DNA of 64,000 bases from Pedobacter schmidteae (GTDB lineage: Bacteria > Bacteroidota > Bacteroidia > Sphingobacteriales > Sphingobacteriaceae), in the NCBI RefSeq assembly GCF_900564155.1, contig NZ_LS999839.1:3159097-3223096 (forward strand). Direction: 5' to 3'. Below the pieces are notes generated by a model, which was given only the letters and a program-made list of their open reading frames with translations, was not told the DNA's origin and made no database searches. This document shows positions 47,456 to 56,042 of the stretch, one piece after another; the stretch's first letter is position 1, and each line of letters opens with the position of its first letter. Position numbers and translations under genes: made by a program.

Positions 47456-48020
47456 TTAATTTTAGTGTCTTTAAATCATAAATACCAATTTCGTTTTTAT
47501 CTGTTTTATCGTACCTGTGATTATTATTCAGGTCATAGTAGCCGGTTACCACCAATGCTCCGGTTTTCCTATTTACTGCCCATGACAGAACATACAATTT
47601 ACTGTCTGTAAGCTGGGTGCTCTTGGTTCCGTCGGTTGATACTGCCAGCATTTGCCTTGGGTCATTATAATCAATGCCATTTTTGCCATCCAGATCAACA
47701 GACTGAACCACTACAAGAAGAATATTTATATTCAGATCATCTATCTTAATTTGCTCCGGCTTGGTATTAAACCAGCCACCATCGGGAAGTTCAAAACGAT
47801 TTGCCTGCCCGTTTTTTGTATCTATAAAAAGCCACTGCCTATTTTTAACACCTTCTAATTTTTCCCATGGTTCAACGCTCGCAACCACATAATCAGTGCC
47901 TTCAATTTCAGTTATCTTGGTAAAGCTATATCTGCCCTGTCCAAAAACGGTAATTGTTAGCATAGTCAATGTAAGAACTATAACTACTTTCATTAATAGA
48001 ATTGTTAGTATTTTCTTCAT
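47442..48020 (-). CDS. Secreted hypothetical protein with EF-hand-like loops
   Basis: A 192-residue protein with signal peptide (TLTMLTITVFGQ). Mature part: strands plus two Asp/Asn-rich loops, DLDGKNGIDYND at 109-120 and DLNNNHRYDKTDKNE at 163-177, that resemble EF-hand or dockerin calcium loops. Calcium binding is inferred from spacing only. It lies on the minus strand at the far side of the secreted-protein region. Confidence 0.62.
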   Translation of the reverse strand: MKKILTILLMKVVIVLTLTMLTITVFGQGRYSFTKITEIEGTDYVVASVEPWEKLEGVKNRQWLFIDTKNGQANRFELPDGGWFNTKPEQIKIDDLNINILLVVVQSVDLDGKNGIDYNDPRQMLAVSTDGTKSTQLTDSKLYVLSWAVNRKTGALVVTGYYDLNNNHRYDKTDKNEIGIYDLKTLKLITKI

Positions 48021-48047
48021 GGTATTGCAATTTAATAAAAGCTTAAA

Positions 48048-48269
48048 TTACTTCAAATAGAATGTCTCAAAGAAATAACTGATTTCTTTCGTAAATTTTA
48101 GAATAGATAGCCCTGTTACTTTCCTTTGAAGAAAGAACCAATTCCTGAACTGAAGATTTATGAATACCCATGTTAGTGCTATTTCTACAACCAGAATTAC
48201 AGACAATAGTAATAAATTTAGGCTTGACTCAAAATCAATATGAAAAATGTTTCTAAGTTTAAAATCTGA
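48048..48269 (-). other. Open frame without start codon, membrane-like
   Basis: Part of the 464-nt spacer 48021-48485. A 74-codon minus-strand frame holds no ATG. It encodes a hydrophobic helix (LNLLLLSVILVVEIALTWVF) followed by basic residues. It may be a decayed membrane protein or chance. No other gene is seen in this spacer besides the motif at 48421. Confidence 0.22.
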
Positions 48270-48420
48270 TTAAATGAGGAAAACACTTATCACTGGGGCT
48301 TATTGATTTGGTAGAGGTTTGAGGCTTGTCCAAAAAATAGGGGTTTAAACTCTAGTGATATTAGCTTTCCTTTTACAGATGTTCACTTTGGATGAGCTTC
48401 CAGATAAATATTCTTACCTA

Positions 48421-48451
48421 TTTGTCTCTACTAGTGATAAACTGTTTTTGC
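48421..48451. repeat. Shared 30-bp motif, copy 2
   Basis: TTTGTCTCTACTAGTGATAA followed by ACTG and a T-run matches copy 1 at 40678-40709 in all but about four positions. It begins 65 nt before the small basic gene at 48486. A reduced form, CTCTAGTGATA, lies at 48350-48360. Confidence 0.6.
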
Positions 48452-48485
48452 TTCGTTTCACCTTTGGCTATCAAATCATATAGCC

Positions 48486-48710
48486 ATGAACAAAACCATA
48501 AAACTGAAAGCGCAACTGGAGGAAACAAAAGCATATTCCAGAAAATCCAAAGACCCTAATCTGAAGGGCAGAAAATATAAAGGCAGTCCTTACCTGAAAC
48601 TAAAGAAAGTCAAGGCCGATCCACGGGTAAAGATCCGTCAATTGTTACGCAGTTTTCTCCCACTGGAAGAATTCCCACAATCCATGAAACCTGAACAGAC
48701 TGCCCCATAA
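48486..48710 (+). CDS. Small basic protein before mobilisation genes
   Basis: A 74-residue, strongly basic protein (LKGRKYKGSPYLKLKKVKAD). The charge suggests nucleic-acid binding, perhaps at the transfer origin. No known family. It precedes the mobilisation cassette and carries the shared motif 65 nt upstream. Confidence 0.5.
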   Translation: MNKTIKLKAQLEETKAYSRKSKDPNLKGRKYKGSPYLKLKKVKADPRVKIRQLLRSFLPLEEFPQSMKPEQTAP

Positions 48711-48774
48711 ATTCATAAACTTTTATTCACCATCGAACCAAGATCCCCAGCTACTGGAGGAAGTGCTTCGTTGT

Positions 48775-48860
48775 AGTCCGCCTGGACTAAGCAAAGATGT
48801 ATTTCCGTCTACGGAAACGCTTTACAGCGATTACAAAGGGGCTGCGGAACTTGCCCCTTT
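48775..48860. other. Candidate oriT region (three hairpins)
   Basis: Three inverted repeats in tandem directly before the accessory mobilisation gene: AGTCCGCCTGGACT (48775-48788), TTCCGTCTACGGAA (48803-48816) and AAAGGGGC/GCCCCTTT (48835-48860). Transfer origins of mobilisable elements often sit next to their relaxase genes and carry such repeats. The last one could also be a weak terminator. Nick site not identified. Confidence 0.4.
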
Positions 48861-48881
48861 TGGTTCTTTAATGATGTAGTC

Positions 48882-49289
48882 ATGCCAAGAAGAAAGTCAG
48901 CTAAACCGGAAGAAGTGTTAAGCCATGTTATCAGGACAAGGGTTACCCAAACCGTTTATAAAAGATTGGAACAGATCGCTCAAAACAGCGACTGCTACTC
49001 TGTTGGCAGGTTAGCCAGAAAAATCCTGAGCAGGGAAAAGATCACCTTGTTCCATAAAGACAAGACAATGGATGCTACAATGGAAGAACTGGCATTGATC
49101 CGAAAAGAACTCAGGGCAATCGGGGTCAATATCAACCAGATCACAAGGAGTTTTAACCAGGACAAAGCCGAAACCCAGCGGGCATTTTATGTGCTGAAGG
49201 TAGCAGAACAGTATAAAAAAGTGGATGAAAAAGTAGAACGGCTATTAACGATCATTTCCAAACTCGCAGAAAAATGGTTGCAAAAATAA
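48882..49289 (+). CDS. MobC-like relaxosome accessory protein
   Basis: A 135-residue protein. The N-terminus is basic with a ribbon-helix-helix pattern (VIRTRVTQTVYKRLEQIA). The C-terminal part has LIRKELRAIGVNINQITR, a common motif of MobC-type proteins that bind oriT and help the relaxase to nick DNA. It overlaps the relaxase gene by 16 nt, so the two are coupled. In CTnDOT-like nomenclature this place is called mobA; I leave the symbol empty. Confidence 0.85.
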   Translation: MPRRKSAKPEEVLSHVIRTRVTQTVYKRLEQIAQNSDCYSVGRLARKILSREKITLFHKDKTMDATMEELALIRKELRAIGVNINQITRSFNQDKAETQRAFYVLKVAEQYKKVDEKVERLLTIISKLAEKWLQK

Positions 49290-50563
49290 GTACCGGTAAA
49301 AGCATTAGGGGAATGCTGCATTACAATGAAAATAAGGTCACTGAAGGAGAGGCCGCACTGATTATGGCAAGCGGATTTGCAGGAGAAATTGACAATATGA
49401 ACTTCAACCAGAAACTCAACCGTTTTGCGTATTTGCAGGAATTAAAGCCAGACGTAAAAACAAATTCGGTACATATTTCCCTGAATTTTCACTCCTCTGA
49501 AAAGTTAAAAGATGAGCTGCTGCAAGAAATAGCAGACCGTTACATGGAAGGGATCTGTTTTGGTGACCAGCCATTTTTAGTCTACCGTCATGATGATGCG
49601 GCGCATTTACATATGCACATTGTGACAACCAATATTACATCTGGGGGCGCAAGGATTGATCTGCATGATATCGGTAAGAAATTATCTGAACCGGCCCGCA
49701 AAGCGATCGAAAATGAATTTAAGCTGGTCAAGGCGGAATCAAAACTCTTTAAAGCACAGTCGGGCATCAAGCCAGCTGACCTGGAACAGGCCAAATACGG
49801 AAGGCTACCAACCAAAAGGGCAATCAGTAATGTGATTACAGCGGTTGCCCGGGATTACAAGTTTAGTTCCTTAGCGGAATACAATGCGGTACTGAAAGGA
49901 TTTAATGTAGTTGCCTTACGAGGGGAGAAGCATACGGCGATGTTTGAAAAGAAGGGATTGATGTATGCTTTGCTGGATGAAAAAGGGATACCTATAGGCG
50001 TACCGATCAAGGCCAGTTCGTTTTACAGCAAGCCAACACTTCGTAACCTGGAAAAGAAATTTGAACAGAATGCTTCAAAACGCAAACCTTTTAGGGAGGA
50101 TTTAAGAAACCGGATTGATAAAGTCCTTTCTGCATATAGCAGTATCACCAGGGCAAGGTTTGAGCAGGAACTGAAAAATCAGGGAATTGATGTGCTTTTC
50201 CACAAGAATGAAGACGGCCGGGTCTACGGGGTCACTTTTGTAGATCACCATCATAAGACAGTATTCAAAGGTAGTGACGTGGATAAATCATATAACGCTA
50301 AAGCGATTATGGGACGATTAGGGCAGGTAAACAGACCTATCCAAAGTGATAAAAATCAAACAGAAAAACCGGTAAATCTTGGTTTAACACAACCTAAACA
50401 AAAGCAACTATCACAGTTCACAAACGACCAGCCACCACCGGCGGGTAACTTACTGGAAACCTTATTTGAAAAATCACAGCCTGAATACGTCATAGGCATT
50501 CCACGCAAAAGGAAGAAACGTAAAAAACGGGGTCAGGCTTCAACTCAGGAATTAACCATTTAA
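49274..50563 (+). CDS. Relaxase / mobilisation nuclease
   Basis: A 429-residue relaxase that nicks oriT and carries the strand during conjugative transfer. The three-His metal motif is H111, H113, H115 in AAHLHMHIV, with NSVHISLNFH before it; the likely nucleophile is a tyrosine near Y17 (GMLHYNENKV). C-terminal half is Lys-rich (IPRKRKKRKKRGQ) and may bind DNA. It belongs to the MOBP/MOBB-type set of Bacteroidota mobilisable elements. Confidence 0.93.
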   Translation: MVAKISTGKSIRGMLHYNENKVTEGEAALIMASGFAGEIDNMNFNQKLNRFAYLQELKPDVKTNSVHISLNFHSSEKLKDELLQEIADRYMEGICFGDQPFLVYRHDDAAHLHMHIVTTNITSGGARIDLHDIGKKLSEPARKAIENEFKLVKAESKLFKAQSGIKPADLEQAKYGRLPTKRAISNVITAVARDYKFSSLAEYNAVLKGFNVVALRGEKHTAMFEKKGLMYALLDEKGIPIGVPIKASSFYSKPTLRNLEKKFEQNASKRKPFREDLRNRIDKVLSAYSSITRARFEQELKNQGIDVLFHKNEDGRVYGVTFVDHHHKTVFKGSDVDKSYNAKAIMGRLGQVNRPIQSDKNQTEKPVNLGLTQPKQKQLSQFTNDQPPPAGNLLETLFEKSQPEYVIGIPRKRKKRKKRGQASTQELTI

Positions 50564-50572
50564 ACGAATTTT

Positions 50573-52618
50573 ATGAATACAGGGGAAGATGCGCAGGGTT
50601 TACGCAAGATTATAGATTTAACAAGGCTGATCAGTATAGCGATCTTGTGTATACACTTTTACATTTGCTGTTATGCGGCATTTGAGGCCTGGGGCTGGAC
50701 AGCGGAAATAACAGACAAACTAATTGTTAATATCGCAAAGACGGGTTTGTTTACCGGTCTGTTCAAAGCTAAATTGGCAGTCTTACTGTTTTTAGGGATA
50801 ACGGTACTGGCGGCAAAGGGTAAAAAGGATGAGAAGATCCAAAAAAATAGCATAGTGGCATACCTGTTATGTGGGCTACTGGTATATTTCCTTAGCCCGC
50901 TGGTGTTTTACCTGCCTTATAGCATACCCCTCATAGCTGGCTTGTATATGCTCTTATCAGGCATAGGGTATTTGCTGATCTTAACCGGGGGCAGCTGGTT
51001 AAGCCGGTTGATTAAAAGCAGCCTGGTGACTGATGTCTTTAATTCAGACAATGAGACTTTTCCCCAGGAAGAGCGGCTATTGGAAAATGAATACTCTTTT
51101 AACCTGCCCACTAAATATAACCTGAAGGGGAAGATCAGGGACGGCTGGATCAATTGTGTGAACCCATTCCGTTCCATTTTGGTAGCGGGCAGTGCCGGAG
51201 CTGGTAAGACTTATTTTGTGATCTGCCACATTATCGATCAGCATTTAAAAAAGGGATATGCGATGTTTATCTATGATTTTAAGTTCGATGATCTTAGCAG
51301 AATGGCTTACAATAAGCTGTTGCAATATTATCAGAACTTCAAGGTGAAACCGAAATTCTGGGTGATTGACCTGGAGAATCCTAAACACCGTTGCAACCCG
51401 CTTGACCCAGCCAGTATGGAAGACATTACTGATGCGAGTGAATCCAGCCGGACAATTATGATGGGCCTGAACAAACAATGGTTGAAAAAAACTGGCGATT
51501 TTTTCGTGGAAAGCCCAATCAATTTCCTGACGGCGGTGATCTGGTATTTGAGGAAATATCAGGAAGGTAAGTATTGTACTTTACCGCATGTGATTGAGCT
51601 GATGCAGACTGAATATGAGAAGTTGTTTAAGGTGATGTGGGAAGAGGAAGAGGTACGGGTATTGATAGATCCGTTTATCTCCGCACTGAAAAATAATGCA
51701 CAGGCTCAATTGGAAGGACAAATCGCGAGCGCAAAGATTGGGCTTGCGAGATTGGCTTCTCCGCAACTCTATTATGTGCTCTCCGGAAACGATTTTACGC
51801 TGGATATCAATAATCCTGATGAGCCGAAAATCGTTTGTATGGGGAACAATCCGCAGAAGATAGATACCTATGGCGCGGTGCTTTCGCTTTATGTGAATAG
51901 AATGTTGAAGTTAATTAATAAAAAAGGTAAACAAAAGTGTAGCCTGATCTTTGATGAGTACCCGACTTTGGTCGCGGATTTAATTACGACAATCAGTACG
52001 GGCAGGAGCAATTTGATTTCCTGTACGATTGGCATCCAGAGTATTGAGCAGGTGAAAAAGGAATATGGGGCTGAACAGGCGGAAATCATTTTGGGGATTT
52101 GTGCCAATATCATTTCAGGGCAGGTTTCAGGCGATAGTGCGAGGAAGCTTTCGGAGACTTTTGGAAAGATCATGCAGGACAGACAAAGCATGAGTATCAA
52201 CAGTAGTGATACGTCCATTTCTAAATCCACGCAAATGGAATCTGCTATTCCTGCTTCTAAGATCGCTACGCTATCTTCCGGTGAGTTTGTGGGGATTGTG
52301 GCAGATAGCCCTGATGTGAAGATCAGGCAGAAAATGTTTCATGCAGAATTGCAGAATGATCACCAGGCGATTAAAAAAGAAGAGGAAGGGTACAGGCCGC
52401 TTCCGTTTATTCAACAGGTCACTGCGGAAGATATATGGGAGAATTACCTGAAGATCAAAAGAGAGGTAGCGACTTTGCTGAAAGCGGAATTGCAGAAAAT
52501 TAAGGATAGGGATGGGACTGCAAAGGGAGCTAAGAAAAAGAAAAGTAAAATGCGGGGTTCATTGCCTGCCGAAAAGTCGGTTAAGAAAAAAGATCCCACA
52601 AAAACCTTATCTAGGTGA
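50573..52618 (+). CDS. TraG/VirD4-type coupling protein
   Basis: A 681-residue type IV coupling ATPase that feeds the relaxase-DNA complex into a conjugation channel. Three N-terminal membrane segments lie within residues 15-150. Walker A is GSAGAGKT near 206 and Walker B SLIFDEYPT near 459. A Lys-rich tail ends the protein. No channel (VirB/Tra) genes occur in the window, so a helper element would be needed: this marks a mobilisable rather than self-transmissible element. Confidence 0.93.
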   Translation: MNTGEDAQGLRKIIDLTRLISIAILCIHFYICCYAAFEAWGWTAEITDKLIVNIAKTGLFTGLFKAKLAVLLFLGITVLAAKGKKDEKIQKNSIVAYLLCGLLVYFLSPLVFYLPYSIPLIAGLYMLLSGIGYLLILTGGSWLSRLIKSSLVTDVFNSDNETFPQEERLLENEYSFNLPTKYNLKGKIRDGWINCVNPFRSILVAGSAGAGKTYFVICHIIDQHLKKGYAMFIYDFKFDDLSRMAYNKLLQYYQNFKVKPKFWVIDLENPKHRCNPLDPASMEDITDASESSRTIMMGLNKQWLKKTGDFFVESPINFLTAVIWYLRKYQEGKYCTLPHVIELMQTEYEKLFKVMWEEEEVRVLIDPFISALKNNAQAQLEGQIASAKIGLARLASPQLYYVLSGNDFTLDINNPDEPKIVCMGNNPQKIDTYGAVLSLYVNRMLKLINKKGKQKCSLIFDEYPTLVADLITTISTGRSNLISCTIGIQSIEQVKKEYGAEQAEIILGICANIISGQVSGDSARKLSETFGKIMQDRQSMSINSSDTSISKSTQMESAIPASKIATLSSGEFVGIVADSPDVKIRQKMFHAELQNDHQAIKKEEEGYRPLPFIQQVTAEDIWENYLKIKREVATLLKAELQKIKDRDGTAKGAKKKKSKMRGSLPAEKSVKKKDPTKTLSR

Positions 52619-52665
52619 GACTATTAGGTGTCTTAATATTGCTGTTTCAAAAATTAGCCTTAGGC

Positions 52666-52677
52666 AGTTCTAGAACT
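52666..52677. promoter_or_regulatory. 12-bp palindrome before the HEPN gene
   Basis: AGTTCTAGAACT is a perfect palindrome 43 nt before the HEPN start codon. It may be an operator for the HEPN-PIN pair; only position and symmetry support this. Confidence 0.3.
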
Positions 52678-52719
52678 ATTGTTGATATTTACGAACCTTA
52701 TCACCATATATAAATCACA

Positions 52720-53859
52720 ATGAAATTTTCATTATATCCAGAGCGCAAACAATCTCCTTTATTGGCTTATTTTAACAATGTAGAAAGTAAAATTGAATTG
52801 TATGAGCAACATATTGCAGTAACAACCCAATTTTATTCCTCTGAATTGGAAAAGAAGCTGCTATCGGTACGAAAAGAACTAGAATTAGAAAAAAAGACTG
52901 TTGAAAAGGCCTATGAAGTTGCTTATCAAACTGCGACTGGAACTGAGGATGAACGCCATCTTATAGCGGATGAAGAATCTGGCAGAGGTAGTATGTACGA
53001 TTATTATCAGTATCAGGAAGAATTGTGGGAAGAGCATTATGCTGAGATGTTTGATTATTTCAATAAATCATCCGTCATTATGCTATATGGTCTCATGGAA
53101 AGTGAGTTAAAGAACCTTTGCATTATTTTGAAGAAGCTAACAGACACAAGGATTTCCATAGATGATTTTAAGAGTGCCAATTTTATCAAAGGTTACTTTA
53201 AATATTTGGATCTTGTTATTGAAATACCTTACACTACCCTCGAAAAATTTAATACAAAAATTGAACATTTGCAATTCATACGAAATAAAATTGCTCACAA
53301 CAATAGTGAGATATCCTCAGTTGATGACAAAGAAGAGAAAAAGGTTTTAAAGGAAGTGATGGCACAATCTAAAAAACTGTTAACTGAAACGGATGATTAC
53401 TTAACAGGTAAAAAATACCTTAGAATTTTTGATAGTGCCTATGTTAAACATGGATATGATCTTTTCAAGGGGCTAATTCACGAGTTGTTTCTTCTGGTAA
53501 ATCAACGTTTCGGATTTACGATATTGATAGAAAATTTACGTGATTTATTTATACCTTATTGTAACGCGGCTACTTTTAGTGTTGTGAAAGTTGACACAGT
53601 AAAGGGAGGAATGAAATTTATAGTACAAGCTGAGCTAAAGGACGAGGCAATGGTGCCAGAGGCTTTTATGATGAATATCACTGTTACTGGTGCTAAGAAT
53701 TACGATGTGGAAGTGTTAAATCAAGTGATGGGTAATGATAAAGTATCATTTTACGTTAACAATATCAATAATCGGAAGAATCTGGCGATAAGATTTTTCA
53801 ATGGATGGGTTGAGCCAAGTCCAAAACTGAAATTGCAGATAACGTTTTTTACGATTTGA
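52720..53859 (+). CDS. HEPN-motif protein, candidate toxin/defence RNase
   Basis: A 379-residue protein. The N-terminal 80 residues form a coiled coil (ELEKKLLSVRKELELEKKTV). The region 105-260 is helical, with LYGLMESELKNLCIILKK and then FIRNKIAHNN; R188 and H193 form the RxxxxH motif of HEPN ribonucleases. The C-terminal 100 residues are strand-rich (GGMKFIVQAELKDE, VSFYVNNINNRKN). HEPN proteins with this motif are frequent in RNA-cleaving toxins and anti-phage systems. Nuclease activity is inferred. A PIN-domain gene follows 62 nt later on the same strand. Confidence 0.72.
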   Translation: MKFSLYPERKQSPLLAYFNNVESKIELYEQHIAVTTQFYSSELEKKLLSVRKELELEKKTVEKAYEVAYQTATGTEDERHLIADEESGRGSMYDYYQYQEELWEEHYAEMFDYFNKSSVIMLYGLMESELKNLCIILKKLTDTRISIDDFKSANFIKGYFKYLDLVIEIPYTTLEKFNTKIEHLQFIRNKIAHNNSEISSVDDKEEKKVLKEVMAQSKKLLTETDDYLTGKKYLRIFDSAYVKHGYDLFKGLIHELFLLVNQRFGFTILIENLRDLFIPYCNAATFSVVKVDTVKGGMKFIVQAELKDEAMVPEAFMMNITVTGAKNYDVEVLNQVMGNDKVSFYVNNINNRKNLAIRFFNGWVEPSPKLKLQITFFTI

Positions 53860-53921
53860 TTCAATTGTTATTTGCATTAATGAAATAAATTTAATTTCTT
53901 GCTGAATTCCATTTTTAGAAG

Positions 53922-55025
53922 ATGAAGGTCGTACTGGATGCCAATATTATTATAGCTGATTTTAACATGTCATCGCCAGGATTTTTAATTATATTGGCGA
54001 GCGCAAAAAAAGGAGATATTGAACTTCATGTTCCAGATGTTGTTCTGGATGAGGTGTTTAATAAGTTTAGGCAACGCCTTGAGAAATCACAAAGTGATAT
54101 TAGTTCGGAGATTGGAAAATTCAATAAACTAGCCAGAACCGAATTGGAATGTGAGATCACTTCAGAATTGGTTGTAAGCTCATGCACTGAATATGAATCT
54201 TATATCAGGAAAATCATAGAGGATAATAACGTTCATATTACACCTTATCCAGAGACATCGCATAAATATCTGGCTAAAAAGGCCATGCTTACAAAAAAAC
54301 CTTTCAATTCTAACGAAAAAGGATATAGAGACTGTTTAATTTGGGAAAATATTAAATATATGATCTCTGACGAGGATGTAGACATAGCTTCATCCCCTGA
54401 AGTGGTATTTATAACTGGAAACCACAAGGACTTTTTGGCGGATGAAGGTAATTTGCATTCTGATTTAATCTCGGAGTTGGAAGATGAGTGGCTTAAGACT
54501 GATTCTGTTAGGGTTTATCAGAATTTACATGATTTCAATAAAGAGATTACCATGCTCTTTTTGGAACAAGCCAACATGTTCGAAGGCAAACTCAAGAATG
54601 CTGAGTTCTGGGATTTTCAGCTTAAATCTGCTATTGATAAGTATCTTTATAAGGAACTTGTAGGGGAGGAATTAGGAAATTGGAGGGAATATACTCCTGC
54701 AGCGAATGCCCGGCCAACTATTGATAATATAGATGACAGTTATACTATTAAGAATATTTCGGTCAAAAAGTTATCATCAGATGAATTTATTGTAGACGTT
54801 GAGTTTGACCTGGAAATGGAGGTCGACTTTTATGTAGATAAATCTGATCATTACAGTTCTGAAAATGAAGATTATTATGTAGTGGACTACGATTGGAATG
54901 ACCACGTTGTACACGTTAGTCAAAATATTGAAGTACCCATGTCAATGAGTCTAATCATTAATTCAAACTTAGAATGTAAAAGTATAGAAATCAATAATTT
55001 TGACGATGATTATAATGATTACTAG
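53922..55025 (+). CDS. PIN-domain (DUF4935-like) protein
   Basis: A 367-residue protein. The N-terminal 175 residues are a PIN nuclease domain: D6 in VVLDANI, E44 in VLDEVF, D137 in GYRDCLIW and D170 in TGNHKDF form the acidic metal site. The large PIN form with this ending matches DUF4935 (PIN_8). The C-terminus (260-367) is an acidic beta region (FDLEMEVDFYVDKSD) that may sense or bind a partner. RNA cleavage is inferred. Pairing with the HEPN gene upstream suggests a two-component system. No antitoxin-like small gene is visible. Confidence 0.78.
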   Translation: MKVVLDANIIIADFNMSSPGFLIILASAKKGDIELHVPDVVLDEVFNKFRQRLEKSQSDISSEIGKFNKLARTELECEITSELVVSSCTEYESYIRKIIEDNNVHITPYPETSHKYLAKKAMLTKKPFNSNEKGYRDCLIWENIKYMISDEDVDIASSPEVVFITGNHKDFLADEGNLHSDLISELEDEWLKTDSVRVYQNLHDFNKEITMLFLEQANMFEGKLKNAEFWDFQLKSAIDKYLYKELVGEELGNWREYTPAANARPTIDNIDDSYTIKNISVKKLSSDEFIVDVEFDLEMEVDFYVDKSDHYSSENEDYYVVDYDWNDHVVHVSQNIEVPMSMSLIINSNLECKSIEINNFDDDYNDY

Positions 55026-55099
55026 TTGGTTTTAAGGATTGTTTGTCAGGATTATTTGTTGTTTAATTTCATCTTACAATATCCAGTCTATTTGTTGCG

Positions 55100-55873
55100 C
55101 TAACAGATCCCCTCATCATTGATCCAGCCAATAATATCATCATAATCTTTCAGTTCCATTAAAAATGGCATATGCTGCTGCTGGTATTGTATTGCATCTG
55201 TTGAAAAATAAGAACTGGTAAAGATAATTCCTTTATTGGCCTGCTGGGTGGCGATCACTGATTGAAACCCTCTTAAAATCTCAACACCAACCTTTCTTTT
55301 AGGAGCATTACGTTTACATTCAATAACTGCTTTCAAAGGCGAATCATCTAAATATCGGAGGGCGATAATGTCAACACCTTGATCCCGGGTCTGCTTGGTC
55401 AACTGGATATCCCATCCCTTTTTTCTCAACAACTCTGCAATCATTTCTTCAAAATCCCTGGGATGAAGTTGGTAGAGTCGCTGATGATCATTATAAACGC
55501 TACGGATAAGCCCCTGTGCTTTTGGTACTTCATTGAGCAGGATGATCCGCTGGGCGGGGTCTTTTTCGATCTGTTCAACCAGATCAAATGTATTGACTTC
55601 TAATTCGTCCTGGTCATCCAGCTGCGGAAGATATTTTAGTAATGTTTGAAGATAAGCGTTATCATAATAGCGGTCCAGCAAATTCTTTGCTTCAAACAGC
55701 TTAGTTATTGAAGTATTGCGCCGTCTCAATTCTGCAAGAGTCATCAGGGTACTGCTGAAATAAGTCCGATGGATTAATTTTGCGGGTTGTGGAATAGGCG
55801 GAATGGCTGATAGTCTGGCCTGTATTTCTGCAGCTTTTTGAATCAGGATTGGAATTTTAGGTGTTTCAGCCAT
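55100..55873 (-). CDS. Mrr-family restriction endonuclease
   Basis: A 257-residue protein. Residues 138-250 are a canonical Mrr catalytic domain: HPRDFEEMIAELLRKKGW, D168 in DQGVDIIALR, and E185/K187 in VIECKRN. The N-terminal 130 residues are helical and not recognised. Type IV (modified-DNA) restriction is the usual role of Mrr proteins. It points towards the HEPN-PIN genes (convergent, 74 nt from the PIN stop) and stands next to RteC, so it is cargo of the element. Confidence 0.87.
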   Translation of the reverse strand: MAETPKIPILIQKAAEIQARLSAIPPIPQPAKLIHRTYFSSTLMTLAELRRRNTSITKLFEAKNLLDRYYDNAYLQTLLKYLPQLDDQDELEVNTFDLVEQIEKDPAQRIILLNEVPKAQGLIRSVYNDHQRLYQLHPRDFEEMIAELLRKKGWDIQLTKQTRDQGVDIIALRYLDDSPLKAVIECKRNAPKRKVGVEILRGFQSVIATQQANKGIIFTSSYFSTDAIQYQQQHMPFLMELKDYDDIIGWINDEGIC

Positions 55874-56042
55874 ATTTTCGGTTTAGCACCATAAATTTAA
55901 GCATAAACGGTGATTATTTTATTTCATCATGGCCGAAAGGGTATAAGTGCTTATTTCTGTACCCGATTATTGATGCTACCTGAAAACCTGTTAAATCGAA
56001 GCAGAAAATGTAACTTGTTGAAATAAAAATGGTTTGATTTAA

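Noticed and set aside
51889..52230. A 113-codon minus-strand frame within the coupling protein
   Set aside because: A shadow of the Walker B region.
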